A stretch of DNA of 64,000 nt from positions 50,328,501-50,392,500 of the forward strand of contig CM053158.1 of NCBI GenBank assembly GCA_028571685.1, written 5' to 3'. The notes under the pieces are model-generated. The model did no database searches, had not been told where the DNA came from, and saw only the letters and a list, made by a program, of their open reading frames with translations. This document shows positions 44,206 to 55,009 of the stretch, piece by piece; position 1 is the first letter of the stretch; each line of letters begins with the position of its first letter. Position numbers and translations under genes: made by a program. Source of the stretch: Heterohyrax brucei. Its lineage: Eukaryota; Chordata; Mammalia; Hyracoidea; Procaviidae.

Positions 44206-46080
44206 GCTATCAGTTCTTGTTTTGTTCTTGTGTTGTTTTCCTCACTTCTTTTAGCTCTTTGTGTATGTTTTCCTTTAGTTCTTTAATTTTGTTTATTGTT
44301 GTATCATTTTTCCTCTTTTTCTGCCTGATTTGGTCATCCTTAGGTGTGCTTTCACCCCCTTTGTTATGTTCATTTCACTGGATCATTGTTTTTCTGCTCT
44401 TTGTGTGTCTTGTGATTTTTTGCTGGATAACTGATATTTTGGAGGGGGTTAACTTTCTCAGTTTTTCCAGTATTTGATTTTTTCCCCCCCTACACTGCTT
44501 TCTGCAAAAAACTCGTTGGCAGGCAGAGTACTTTGGCACTTGCTTGCTGTTTCCTCTCCTCCAGTTTAGTTTTCAAAAGTTCTGGATCTCAATTTTCAAC
44601 TTTTAACCTCTCTCACACACCCAGAGAACATGCTGCAGTGTGTCCACCAGTAGCACCAGCACTCAGGCACAGTAGAGTGTGTTAATCAGTCTGTTTACCA
44701 GAGTATGCAGTCCTGTTTCTCTGGTTATTATTCCCTTTTCTGTATTTCTGAAACCACATGGTTGGTTGAAAAGCCCACACTCAGCAAGCCCCTTCCAGGG
44801 CTGAGTGTTGACCTTTGGTTATGCCTGAGATCTCCTTCCCTGTTCTGCGGGGGCTGACATTCAGGAGAAGCATGGGCAGACTTTATTTCAGGAGGCAGAG
44901 GGGCTGGCCCTCCCCAGAAACACCTCCAAGAGGTCTGTCTTGCTGATTGCAAACAATGATGCTGTGGTGGTTGCAGAACAGCCTTCACTTAGGTGACCCA
45001 CCTCTTCCTTCTACCGTCGACAATCTTATGCAGGAGTTTGTGTCCATTCAGCAGCCAACACTTACCAGCTGGGGAAGGGGTTGTTATCCCAAATGGACCC
45101 CCAGAAAGGTCTGTTTTGTTCCTATCAGAACTCACCCTGCAATATGTTGGCTGTGGGTGTAGCCTTTATTCAAGATATCTGCTTCCTACCAAACTGCAGC
45201 CTCAGCCAACAGCCCTCAGCACTGCCTTGAATGGAGAGCACATGAGCCTAAACTGATCCTCAAGGAGGTCTGTCTTGTTGGTTTCAGAGGCCTGAGCTAT
45301 GGGGTGTGTGGGGAGGCAGATACAGTACTGACCACGGCAGCAGATTCCACCATGGGGTCTTTCTATAGAAATTTGCAACCACCTGGCCACCAAAAAGCAC
45401 CCAGTGTGGGGGGGATGTCACTCCGGTCAGATCCCATGGAGGCCTGCCTTATTGCTATCAGAGCCCGTTGTGGTATGTTGGCTATGGGGGTAGTCTCAAC
45501 TAAAGATGCCTGCTTCCTAGCACACAGCAGCTTCAGTCAGAATCCTCAGCATTGACTGGAAGGGGAGAAAACATAACTAAACTGGTTTACAGGGGGGTCT
45601 GTCCTGTTAGTTTTGTAGGACCAAGTTATAGGCTGTGCAAGGAGACAGGTAGACTGTTGATTCCAACAGCAGACTCCATTGTACAGATCTTCTGTAGCAA
45701 TTCACAGTTGGCTTGCAGCTAGCAGTGTCTGGGTGGGGGAAGTGCTGGCAAACTCCAAGTGGGTCCATGGGAGGTATGTCTTGTTGATATTTAGAGCAGA
45801 AACTTGAGGTTCTATCTTTTGTACAGACAGGGTCCATAGTGGTTAGGAATGTGGGGGTTCATTTCCTGAGGCCACTTCCCCAGATCATAGCAGCTGGCAG
45901 CCCGCATTGCTGAGGGAAGGGGCAGATACAGTAGAATAGTAATTTTCCTACCATATGTGACTGTTGATTCTTGCCTGTCTGCAGTTACCTGCTACTCTCC
46001 CCTGCTCCCTGATTCAGGGTCCCTCAAAGCTGAGCACTGTTTACTTGTTGTATTTGTGAGAGAGGCAAAGTCAGAACAAC
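44206..46080 (-). mobile_element. L1 5' part, antisense, with 5' UTR tandem array
   Basis: 44206-44480 is T-rich text resembling antisense L1 ORF1/leader. From about 44760 to 45930 the sequence consists of about 165-bp monomers in an alternating A-B pattern. Given that the L1 to the left is on the minus strand, this end is where its 5' UTR should be. Confidence 0.55.
44931..45790. repeat. Tandem array of about 165-bp monomers (335-bp dimers)
   Basis: Each monomer begins with a variant of 'ggtctgtcttgttg' at about 44933, 45103, 45266, 45442, 45596 and 45773. Monomers 45103 and 45442 pair (both have 'tatgttggct' and 'ctgcttccta'); monomers 45266 and 45596 pair ('cagcagattcca' and 'cagcagactcca'). 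Divergence is moderate, so the array is old. Further diverged monomers may lie on both sides. Confidence 0.75.
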
Positions 46081-46099
46081 GCTACCATCTTCCCCTAAT

Positions 46100-46195
46100 T
46101 CAAATCTGCCAGGCACTCCTTGGAAACTCTATGGGGAAGTTCTACTCTAACCTCTAGGGTTGCTATGAGCCAGACCTGGCTCAACAGCAGTGGAT
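46100..46195 (+). mobile_element. AfroSINE 3' half
   Basis: 'ttcaaatctgccaggcactc', 'ctatggggaagttctactct', 'ctcaacagcagtggatcc'. Head missing. Confidence 0.85.
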
Positions 46196-46219
46196 CCCAC
46201 AATTCCAGTTTGTGTTGTT

Positions 46220-46385
46220 GAGGGCTGTCTGGGTGGCACAAATAGTTAATACTCTCAGCTGCTAGCCAAAAGATTGTAGGTTCAAGTCTACCCAGAGGGA
46301 GCTTGGAAGAAAAGCTTAATAATCTACTTCCAAAAAATCAGCCATTGAAAATCCTAAAGAAGCCATAGTCTTATGGGACAATCCA
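46220..46385 (+). mobile_element. AfroSINE, diverged
   Basis: 'gggctgtctgggtggcacaa', 'gattgtaggttcaagtctac' (B box), long-form block 'atctacttccaaaaaatcag'. Confidence 0.75.
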
Positions 46386-46389
46386 GTCA

Positions 46390-46799
46390 GTTGACATAGT
46401 ATAGTTCCTAAAGTTTATTTTCTTCCCCCTATTTTGGTGAATAATGCCTGGGGTCTTAAAAGTTTATGAGCAGCTATCTAAGATACAACTATTGGCTGTT
46501 ACTCTTCTGGTACAAAAGAGAGAGAAGGAACTGGACTACAGAATTGTCTAGATGAACTACTGCCCACTGCCTCCTCCACCTTGAGACCAAAAGAACTAGA
46601 TGGTGTCCAGCTACCACTACTGAATATTCTCATCGGATAGATGAATGCTGATTTAAAAAAAAAGTGGGGGGGGGAGAGAATGTGGAAAAGAACCTCAAAT
46701 TCTTAAAGAATCCAGACTCATTGGACCTACTGGGGCTGGAGTTATCCCCAAGACTATGGCCCTGAGTTGTGCAAATTCATAAGTTCCACCCAGCCCTAG
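46390..46799 (+). mobile_element. Afrotherian L1 3' UTR fragment, sense
   Basis: 'gcctggggtcttaaaagttt', 'gagcagctatctaagataca', 'actagatggtgtccagctac', 'ccaagactatggccctgagt' match the order of an L1 3' UTR I associate with elephant genomes. A run of 9 G lies near 46667. Confidence 0.7.
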
Positions 46800-46955
46800 G
46801 GTCATATTGGCACAGAAGTTATTTTAAGAGTGTAACTGCTAACCAAAAAGATCAGCAATTCAAATCCACCAGCTACTCCTTGGAAACTCTCTTCTATGCC
46901 ACCCTATAGGGTCTCTATGAGTCAGAATCAACTCATTGGCAATGGATTTGATGGT
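46800..46955 (+). mobile_element. AfroSINE
   Basis: 'aactgctaaccaaaaagatc', 'agctactccttggaaactct', 'gagtcagaatcaactcattg'. Confidence 0.9.
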
Positions 46956-47110
46956 AGCTGGCCTCAGTGGGTCAGAAACTGAAACTCTGTGGCTGGACAG
47001 CCTGCTGTTTTCAACAGTCTCTCCAGGGGACTCCAATGCCTTCAAGAGTGAGAAGCATGGCCTTAGCTGACGCCCTTGTATCCTAAATTTCAACTTGGTG
47101 ATTTCATGCC

Positions 47111-47693
47111 TGTCATGGACTGAGTTATATCCCCTCAAAATTGGTTAGCAGTTTGGCTGGGCCATGATTTCCCACTCCTGTGTGATTGCCCTCTATTCTG
47201 TGATTTCCCTGTGTTGTAAATGCTAATCTCTGACTGTAGTTAATAGGATTCCAGTGCAACTGTAACATCCTTACTAAGGCCAACTCTGTGATCCAATGTA
47301 AAAGAAGTTTCCCTGGGGTGTGGGTTGCACCTTTTATCCTACAAGAGATAAAAGAAAAAAGCAGCAAGCAGAGAGCTGGGAAATTTATACTATCAAGACA
47401 GCAGAGCTTGGAGCAGAGAGCATCCTTCAGACCTGAGATTCCTGCACTGAGATGCTCAAGCAAGATTGATGCAACACGAGACTTTCCTCCAGAGCCAGCA
47501 AAGACAGAAAGCTTCCCACTGGAGCTGGTGCCCTGAATTTGGCTTTGTAGCCTATTAGACTATGAGTTGGAATTGACTTGACAGCAGTGAGTGGGTCGAT
47601 AGTGGTGGGCAGACTGCAAGAAAATAAACTTGTCTTTGTAAAAGCCATCCACTTGTGGCGTTTCTGTTACAGCAGCACTAGATGATGAAGTCA
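47111..47693 (+). mobile_element. MaLR-type solo LTR (fossil), carrying a SINE tail
   Basis: From 'tgtcatggactgagttatat' to 'gcactagatgatgaagtca', flanks 'atgcc' and 'atgct' (near 5-bp duplication). A short SINE 3' tail (about 47562-47600) lies inside. Same family as 14343. Confidence 0.82.
47562..47600 (+). mobile_element. AfroSINE 3' tail only
   Basis: 'tatgagttggaattgacttg' and 'acagcagtgagtggg' interrupt the LTR between 'cctattagac' and 'gatagtggtg'. Confidence 0.6.
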
Positions 47694-47880
47694 ATGCTTA
47701 AAAAAGGTCTTTCCTGACTTACCAGGCCCAAGTATGGGTCTCTTTGGTTCTGCTCACCAGAATATCTAGTAATTTTTTTCAAGAGTGCGCCACATTTTTA
47801 ATTATTTCTTATTTTAACATTTGCAGAAAAAGTGGCAGAATATGTGGTCATTTATCAAGATAATAGCTTGCTATTACAGT

Positions 47881-48028
47881 TAAGGAGCCCTGATGGTGCC
47901 ATGGTTTGCCTGCTAACCAAAAGGTCAACAGTTCTAAACCACCAGCTGCTCCTTGGAAACCCTATGGGGCAGTTTTACTCTATCCTATAGGATCACCATG
48001 AATTACAATTGACTCAGCAGCAACTTTG
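47881..48028 (+). mobile_element. AfroSINE
   Basis: 'aaggagccctgatggtgcca', 'tgctaaccaaaaggtcaaca', 'accctatggggcagttttac', 'caattgactcagcagcaac'. Well preserved. Confidence 0.93.
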
Positions 48029-48064
48029 AAAAAAAATATCGTAGTAAAGAATGACACCCTGAGA

Positions 48065-48250
48065 CAAGACTGTAGGACTTAGGGTTTGAATCCTGGCTCT
48101 TCTGCCTACTTACTGTGAGACCTTTATCACCTCTCTGTGCCTTCGTTTTTTCAGTGGTGAGATGAGGAAGAGGACAATACCTACCGCACAGAGTGCTGGG
48201 AGGTATAAATGAATCAACACACGTCAAGGGTTTAGCTCTGACAGGGCAGG
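48065..48250 (+). mobile_element. MIR, sense
   Basis: 'gggtttgaatcctggctctt', 'tctgcctacttactgtgaga', 'ctctgtgccttcg'. Confidence 0.8.
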
Positions 48251-48280
48251 TTTGTCTACTCAATAATAATGTAGGCTCTC

Positions 48281-48408
48281 AGCAACCAAGCTGAGCTCAA
48301 CCCTAACAATGATTGTGGTCGCGGTGCAGGACCAGGCAGTGTTTCATTCTGTCGCACACAGGGTTGCTCTAAGTAGAAAAGACTCGATGGCACCTAACAA
48401 CAGCAAGT
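48281..48408 (+). mobile_element. RTE-type 3' tail
   Basis: 'gtgcaggaccaggcagtgtt', 'tcattctgtcgcacacaggg', 'tcgatggcacctaacaacag': the RTE/SINE 3' end, without head or body. Confidence 0.85.
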
Positions 48409-48429
48409 AAACGTTACGGCCTTTACCGA

Positions 48430-48580
48430 CACGCTTGCTTTATTCTTAACCTTCCCTATGAGGCGGGCATTGCTGTTGCCCATTTCACAGATGAGAATGC
48501 AGAGACTCATAGAGTTAACTGGCTTAAAGCTCTTACACAGAAAACAAATAGCCAGGCTGGGATTGAAACTTTTGGTTCCG
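48430..48580 (-). mobile_element. MIR, antisense
   Basis: 'cccatttcacagatgagaat', 'gcagagactcatagagttaa', 'ccaggctgggattgaaac'. Confidence 0.85.
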
Positions 48581-48994
48581 AAGCCTGCCTATGCTCTCCC
48601 TTCCACAAAGGGCCCACAGGTTGTCTAAGGACCGCATCCCTCAGATTCATATAAAAGTTTGGTTAGCACAGCTGTGTCATTGCCTGTGTTCTGCAGCCTC
48701 CTCAGCTTTATAAAAAATACCAAAAAGGAAGACGCAGCCTCCTTGAGCCTTCCCAGCTCGTCTGTGGGTAGTCAGCCCGGGTGGACAGAGTTAGTTTGAT
48801 TTGTTTCTCGTTTCCTGGGAGGGATGTTTGGCAGTGTCTTCTCCTCCTCCTATGGCTGTATGGGAATTTAGAACGAAAGCTTCTTGGAGTGATGACTAAC
48901 AGCAAAACCACATTGTACTTTGGGAACTGGGATGGTTAAGACTGTGTGTCAGCTTGGCTGAGTTTGGGCACTTGTATAATGTGGTCATTGCCAT

Positions 48995-49070
48995 AGCGAA
49001 ACTCTGTGGGGGCAGTTGTCTGATCTCTAGGGTGGCTGTGAGTCAGAATCAACTCAGCACCCCTGCGTTT
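48995..49070 (+). mobile_element. AfroSINE 3' half
   Basis: 'gcgaaactctgtgggggcag', 'gtgagtcagaatcaactcag'. Head missing. Confidence 0.8.
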
Positions 49071-49497
49071 GGGCCGTGGTGAAACGTGCTGTGGTACCAG
49101 CAGGGGTGCGGCCTGTGGTAGATCATCGTGCCCTCAGGCTTCCCTCCACCTCCTCCTGCGCACTTATTTCCTGCTCACTTTGCCAAGGTTTTGGCTGGCT
49201 GTGGATGCAGCTGCTGCTCTCTTGTCTTCTGATGTCCTGTTTTTGGGACTCGAACTAGCAGCTTATCTGTTGATCTTCACCGCCAGTGAGTAAGGGTCCT
49301 GTTCCCTGACCTGCCAGCGTGGGGATCCCCAGCACCTGCAGCTGCATGAATCATGAGAAACCTTGCATCTGGCCTGCCGTCTGGGGATTCGCTGACCTTC
49401 ACAGCCTGTGAGTGGGAACCCTGCTCTGTGACCTGCCTATTGTGGCTTCACCAGCTTCTGCAGCTGTGTGAGGCTTGTATTTTGATCCAGGACTTGG

Positions 49498-49855
49498 TAT
49501 TGTGGACTGTGCTGCAATAAACATTCATGTGCACTTATCAGTTGGTATGAATGGCCCTGATTCTGTAGGATGTATTCCATGCAGTGGAATTACTAGATCA
49601 AATGGTAAATCTACTTCTAGCTTCTTAAGGAAGTGCCAGATTGCCTTCCAAAGTGGTTGCACCATTTTACAATCCTACCAGCAGTATAGGAGAGTTCCAA
49701 TTTCTCCATAGCATCTCCAGCGTTTGTTGTTTTGCATTTTTTGGATTATGCCCAACCTTGTTGGGGTGAGATGGTATCTCATCGTAGTTTTGATTTGAAT
49801 TTCTTTAATAGCTAATGATCGTGAGCATGTCCACGTGTGTTTTGTGGCTGCCTAG
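49498..49855 (-). mobile_element. Interior L1 fragment, antisense, with perfect 16-bp duplication
   Basis: 'gtgctgcaataaacattcat', 'gtggaattactagatcaaat', 'tggttgcaccattttacaat', 'ggggtgagatggtatctcat' are L1 ORF2 end read backwards. Identical 'ttgatccaggacttgg' copies flank it at 49482-49497 and 49856-49871. No poly-T/A tail is present at either end. Confidence 0.85.
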
Positions 49856-50287
49856 TTGATCCAGGACTTGGGACGTTTCAGCCTCTACAACTGTGTGAGC
49901 AGTTACCTCAATATAAATCTCTCTCTCTCTACTTGTATATTTCACTGGTTTTGCACCTTGAGAGAACCCAGCCTAAGATAGGAAAAGTGCTCCCCCTGGA
50001 GCTCACTGGCACTGTGAATGGATGGGGTGTGTGGGTTGGGGTCCATCAGGGATGAAGCACTGCCTTCCCCTGAAGGAATTTCAGCCTCAGTTATGGGCTG
50101 AAATTCTAAAGCCACACCAACAACAGTTCACTTCAGTGTGCAGACGTGGGGAGGGAGAGGGTCTCAAGGTCAGGCCATCCTCATGAGAGGACAATGACCT
50201 GGCAGGTCAGACATCGCAGGGTGAGGCATTCACAGGCTCCAGGGCCTCAGGAACTCAATCCTGTCAGGCTCTGTGTCCCCGAGAGGC

Positions 50288-50495
50288 CTACCAAAGCCAA
50301 CTGCTGTCAAGTCAGCCCTGACTTCTGGTTACTTCATGTGTACGCAGTAGAACTATGCTCCATGAGGCTTTCAGTGGCTGATTTTTCACAAGTGGATCTG
50401 CAGGCCTTTCTTCCGAGGTACCTCTGGGTAGATTCAGAGCTCCTTTTAGTTAGCAGGTGAGCGCATTCAACATTTGTCCTGCCCAGGGACTCCTG
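50288..50495 (-). mobile_element. AfroSINE, long form, minus strand
   Basis: 'caactgctgtcaagtcagcc', 'tgcaggcctttcttccgagg', 'ttttagttagcaggtgagcg'. Confidence 0.8.
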
Positions 50496-50619
50496 GGAGG
50501 CTGACTGCGGTCAACACAGCCGGTGTTAGAGAGTGGTGTGAGGAATGGTCGCTTACTAGATGGTCCCTGCATGCTCGACTCTTTAAAGGTTTTGCTGCCA
50601 ACCCTCACAGCTCTTCTGG

Positions 50620-50730
50620 TTCTTATAATGGCCACTTTCCAGATGAGAAAAGTGAGGCAGGAAAGCTGAAATAATTTGCTGAAGCTCCTACAGCCAGTAA
50701 GTGGCAGAGCTGAGATGTAAACCCAGTTGG
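50620..50730 (-). mobile_element. MIR, antisense
   Basis: 'actttccagatgagaaaagt', 'acagccagtaagtggcagag', 'ctgagatgtaaaccca'. Confidence 0.85.
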
Positions 50731-51219
50731 TCTGGCACCCCGTGAATACCAAACGATTCACTGACAATGAGAAATAGAAATGTCCAGAGCCTAAGACCTC
50801 TGTAGCTCCCTATAAGAAAGAAAGAAAAACAGCCAGAGTTACAAACAGGTGAACTGTGGTCTAATCTAGCTTGCAGGACTGATTTGTTTAGCTCAAGGAA
50901 TATTTTTTTGTTTGGTTGGTTTTTTAAGTTTGAATTAGCTACCAACATTTAAAAATAGGGAATTGTCATAGAATGCACATTTCTAGCTTCTTTTGGGAAA
51001 CCAGAAGACCTAGCAACAATGAGCTAGAAATGACAGTTACTGTCCCCTTGGGATGGGCAGGGTGCCATTGTCCCTTCACGACCTGTGTCCCTGTCTGTGG
51101 AAATTTAGAGGAATTCAAGGCTCTAGAGGGAGGCTGGATCCAGCCAATGGTAGTTTCTGAACATCAGTGTGTAACGGTACCGGTCTGTCAGACTGGAGAC
51201 AGACCCACTTTTTGTAGGG
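50731..51219. other. Single-copy stretch
   Basis: Nothing recognised beyond an A-rich patch near 50815. Confidence 0.4.
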
Positions 51220-51575
51220 ACATAGGTGGTTCAGAGGTAGGCTTCTTGCCTTCCATGCAGGACACCAGGGTTCAGTTGCCAGGCAGTGTATCTCAAGTAT
51301 AGCCAGCATATCTGTCAGTAGAGGCTTGTGTCTTGCTATGATGCTGAACAGATTTCAGCAGGGCTTCCAAACTAAGACTAGGAAGAAAGGTCTGGAGATC
51401 TAATTCAGAAAAATCAGCCAATGAATGCCCTGTGTATCACAGCAGTTAGATCACCAACTGGCCTGTCAGATGGAGCAGAGCCAGGCAGCACTGTGTTCTG
51501 TTGTGCAGGGAGTCACCATGAGCTGGGGGACAGACTCTGTGGTAGCTAGCAAAAACATTGAAGCGTATACAATTA
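51220..51575 (+). mobile_element. tRNA-Gly-headed SINE with RTE body, best copy
   Basis: Head 51223-51290: 'taggtggttcagaggtaggc' (A box), 'ttgccttccatgcaggacac' (anticodon arm), 'agggttcagttgccaggcag' (B box), closely following tRNA-Gly-GCC. Body 51320-51440: 'gcttccaaactaagactagg', 'aagaaaggtctggagatcta', 'aaaatcagccaatgaatgcc', matching the RTE 5' leader. Tail 51480-51540: 'gccaggcagcactgtgttct', 'gttgtgcagggagtcaccat', matching the RTE 3' end. Confidence 0.9.
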
Positions 51576-51924
51576 CGGAGGCCTTTTATTTTTTATAGAA
51601 AATTATAAATGTACAATTAGGTGCAGGGAACAGAGACTGGAGGTATTCCACCTGTTTCCACAGGCCTGGGAACTTGCTATGCTCCAACTATTTCCAGCTG
51701 CTAGAAGTAGCCTCACTTTCTTCAAAGCCTCTTTTACCCACCACGAGTGCCGAAGAGATAACACTCCTCACCAGAAGCTCTCCATCACTCTCGGACTCCC
51801 TTGCCCCTTAGATGGGATCAGTCTGAGGTGTGTGTTCAACCCTTCATCTCACAAGTCCAGTGGAATTAAGCATAAAGCCTTAGTATATAAGTGCCGGCCA
51901 CCACAATGAGTTCATTGCATGCCT

Positions 51925-52085
51925 GCATCATCTCACAGCAACGCCAGAAGGGAGGTTCTGAGGCTCTTCCCATTTTAGCAATGAGGAAACTGAGGCACTG
52001 GGTGTAAGTTGCCTCCCCAAGGCGCCCCCAGCTGCTGCATGGTGGGAGCAGAATTCCAGCGCTGTCTCTAGAACCCAGACTTTTA
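51925..52085 (-). mobile_element. MIR, antisense
   Basis: 'ttagcaatgaggaaactgag', 'gcactgggtgtaagttgcct', 'ggtgggagcagaattccagc'. Confidence 0.85.
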
Positions 52086-53184
52086 ACTTCCTTGCTTTGC
52101 CACCTGCAGCAAAAGAAGATTTTGAAACTAAGACTGAACCAAGGGGGAGTAAGTAATCACATTAGCGGTAATTTTGAGAGCCTCAAATTAAAGTAGATTC
52201 ATGTTTTTGTGTTCGTGTGTGAGTTCTTGTCAAGAAAAAATAATGAGAGTATTAAATGTCTTGAAAAGATTCCTTTGTATAATGAAGTCTCCCTTGCCTG
52301 CCTTCTGTTCCTGCAGTGACACATCCCAGCAGCAAACAGTGAGCAGAAAAGCAGGGTTTCCTGCATTGCATCAGGCTGTGAAGGCGGAGCTGTCTCTTGC
52401 AGAAAGTTCCTTGGTTTCCTTGACTGCATTCTGGCTCTGCTTATGCGTCCTCAAAGTTGCCTGCTTTATTGGAGACCCATTTGGACTAATCTATTTCCCA
52501 TTTCTGAATGGCATCTGTAATTTCAACTTCACTGCACAGCTTTTTGAGGAAATTGTGCCTTAAGGGTGGACAGATGGAGGGAAGTCTTGTTTGCCATCGG
52601 AGCTGATCCCTGTCATCGCTCATCTCCCTGTGAGCAAGCCAGAGCTGCTGCAGAGGGAAGGACGGGCTCCGGGCACCCTCCTTGGAGAGCACTGTCTGGA
52701 AACGGGAGTTTCTTTAAGCAAGAGTGAAGGGTCAAGGGATACCTGTGACTCTCACACCCAAGGCTACATTTGGAAAATGGGAAACGTATAGTTGTGAATT
52801 TGTCCGGGGAAAGGATTCCTGGAAAAATGTGGCAGAGGGAAAGAACAGGGATTTTAAATCCTGACTCTGACCTTCATGTAACCTGACCCTACCAATGCTC
52901 GTAATTTCCATTAGTCCTTAAATTAGCCCCAAACCAGACTTGACCTGCCCCACATGTGCAGGAGGGCCAGCAGTGACTACTAATTGACTTCAACAGCAAA
53001 CATAGCAACAGGTGGGATAAATCACAAGGAAAGTCATCACCTGGACCCCATTCTGAAGTGAGAGGTCTGACAAGAACCACTCACTTCCTGTTTCTTGGCC
53101 ACCTTCTAGAAATTTCTTCTCCTGGGGTGTGACCACCGTCTTGCTGCCTGAACATTTAAGCCCTGCTTCTGCATTATTCTAGGA
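52086..53184. other. Single-copy stretch, possibly partly conserved
   Basis: 52100-52570 is repeat-free with 'gtaatcacattagcggtaat' and 'aatctatttccc'. A 120-codon plus frame (52201-52563) has no family match. No exon claimed. Confidence 0.35.
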
Positions 53185-53616
53185 GCTATGTGCTTGTCTG
53201 CTATTTTATGTGCATTTCCTAAGTGTTATAAATCCTATTACTGTGATGAAATGAGATGGATTTCCAACATTTATCTGGATGAGATATACAAAATAAGATA
53301 GTGTCTTATGCCAATCTCTTTGAGATATAAAAGTGAGAAGTGAACAGAGAGACACGGGACCTCATACCTCCAAGAAGGCAACATTAGGAGCAAAGCATGT
53401 CCTTTGAACTCTAGGTTCTTATGCTGAAATGCCCCCAGACCAGGAGAAGACTGATGGCAAGGACCTTCCACCAGAGCCGACAGAAGGAGAAGGTCCTCCC
53501 CTGTAGCTGCTGCCCTGAGTTCAGGCTTGTAGCCTATTGTACTGAGAGAATAAACTCTTGGTTGAAGCTATCCGCTTGTGGTCTTTCTGTTATAGCAGCA
53601 CTAGATGACTAAGACA
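53185..53616 (+). mobile_element. MaLR-type LTR (fossil)
   Basis: 'ttgagatataaaagtgagaa', 'gggacctcatacctccaaga', 'gaggagaagactgatgg'-like text, and the end 'gcactagatgactaagaca'. Left boundary uncertain. Confidence 0.75.
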
Positions 53617-53754
53617 GTTGCTGTGAATCAGAGCCCACTTGAGGGCCACAGATAACAACTGCTACAGAACAGCAGGTTTGAATCTGTCTCTTATGACTTA
53701 GGAACTAACTTTTTGATCGTTAGATATGGCCATTCCAAGCTTCAGTTTGCTCAC

Positions 53755-54105
53755 CTTTTAGATGCCTTCAAGTTCTGACTTACAGCAACCCCATGCACTG
53801 CAGAACTGGACACTGCCTAGTGCTGCAACACCCTTACAATTATTATTGTGTTTGAGCACACTGTGGTAGCCACTGTATCAATCCATTTTGTTGAGGGTCT
53901 TCTTTTTCTGCTGACCCTCTGCTGGACCAGGAAAGATGTCGTTCTCTGCGGACTGGTCCCCCCTCATAACATGTTCAAAGTAGATGAGACAAGAATCTCA
54001 CCATCCTTGCTTCTAATGAGCATTCTAGCTGTACTTCTTCCAAAACATTTGTTGGTTCTTCTGATAATTCATGGTATATCCAGTGTTCTTTGCTTGCACC
54101 ATGAT
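53755..54105 (-). mobile_element. RTE LINE 3' end, antisense
   Basis: 'gatgccttcaagttctgact', 'agccactgtatcaatccatt', 'gaggaccctctgctgg'-like text, 'attctagctgtacttcttcc', 'taattcatggtatatccagt'. 5' truncated to about 350 bp. Confidence 0.9.
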
Positions 54106-54840
54106 AAGACCGTAGAACGGATTACATGAGGTAGCTTGGGTGAAGTGCTTGAGATGGGGCCTGGTATATGGCAAGCACTGAAAGCTGCTCTTACTATTCC
54201 TTTCCCAGACTTCACTGGCAGGTAAATGGATCAGGAACAAAACGAGAGAAGCCCTCAGGCTGTGTACATTCAAGGGGAATGGGCAGCTGTCTATTTTTCC
54301 CAGTTAATAGATTTGTCTTTATTGTCCTTAATCCTGTTCTCTTAAGAGTGTTTAAAGCTGAAACAGTAATTTATTTGATTTCCTTTGGAAAAGCTGCCCT
54401 AATGAACCCATGCAGTTGTCAAGGGAAATAAGAGAAGTCTTCCCCTGTCCTCAGGTTACATAATACCTCCCACCTCCTTGTCTTCGTACGAGGTATCAGT
54501 GCACATGTATTGGGCGGTTTGCACAACCTCCTGCTTGCTTTTTCCTCCTCCCTTGGCTTTTGGGGCTTTTATTTGACCCATGCTTGGGGCAGCCATGTCC
54601 TCACAGAGTGGAATAGCTACTGCTGATCTTTTGGCTGCAGGTAGCATACGGGGGCCATTTGCCCGTGGTCAGCAGACCCTGGACCCGCAGCACTAGGCCT
54701 GAGCCTGCTCCACACGGGCCCTGGTTTCCTTGTACTACCGATTATAATTAATGTAGACTGAAGCTATTGCACTGGGCTGTGATACATGAGAATCTGAGAT
54801 TGAGGTAGAGTCAACCAGAAGAACAGGGTAGAAGAAACAC
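54106..54840. other. Single-copy stretch
   Basis: No recognised repeat. An antisense 63-codon frame (54456-54647) contains a basic 'KAPKAKGGGKSKQ' run, but no family is recognised. Confidence 0.4.
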
Positions 54841-54950
54841 TGTCAGTTTTTGAGGATCATTAATTAATTCAACAGATATATTTTAAGCATCCACCATATG
54901 CTGGGTGCCAGGCTAGGCACTGAGAAACTCCTGGGTTTGATGCTCAACCC
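54841..54950. mobile_element. MIR/L2-like fragment
   Basis: 'attcaacagatatattttaa', 'gcatccaccatatgctgggt', 'gccaggctaggcactgag'. Confidence 0.6.
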
Positions 54951-55009
54951 CTTGACTTAAAAGTTGTCCAACATCCATGCAACAGAATGGCGGAAACAGG
55001 AAAGGAAGC

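Larger units (their letters stand above)
48928..49980 (+). mobile_element. ERVL (MLT2-like) LTR fossil with SINE and L1 inserts
   Basis: Starts 'tgggatggttaagactgtgt' followed by 'cagcttggctgag', ends 'atttcactggttttgcacct' and 'agagaacccagcctaagata'. Flanks 'ggaac' and 'ggaaa' look like a 5-bp duplication. A SINE half (48995-49070) and an L1 fragment (49498-49855) are inserted. Confidence 0.72.

Noticed and set aside
44154-44477. 107-codon very hydrophobic frame resembling a membrane protein
   Set aside because: Low-complexity T-rich antisense L1 leader; not a gene.
51223-51290. Possible functional tRNA-Gly gene
   Set aside because: Acceptor stem pairing is missing and it is followed by a RTE-derived body, so it is a SINE head.
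54456-54647. Basic lysine/glycine-rich frame that might be a ribosomal-type pseudogene
   Set aside because: No match I can recall to any ribosomal or other small basic protein.
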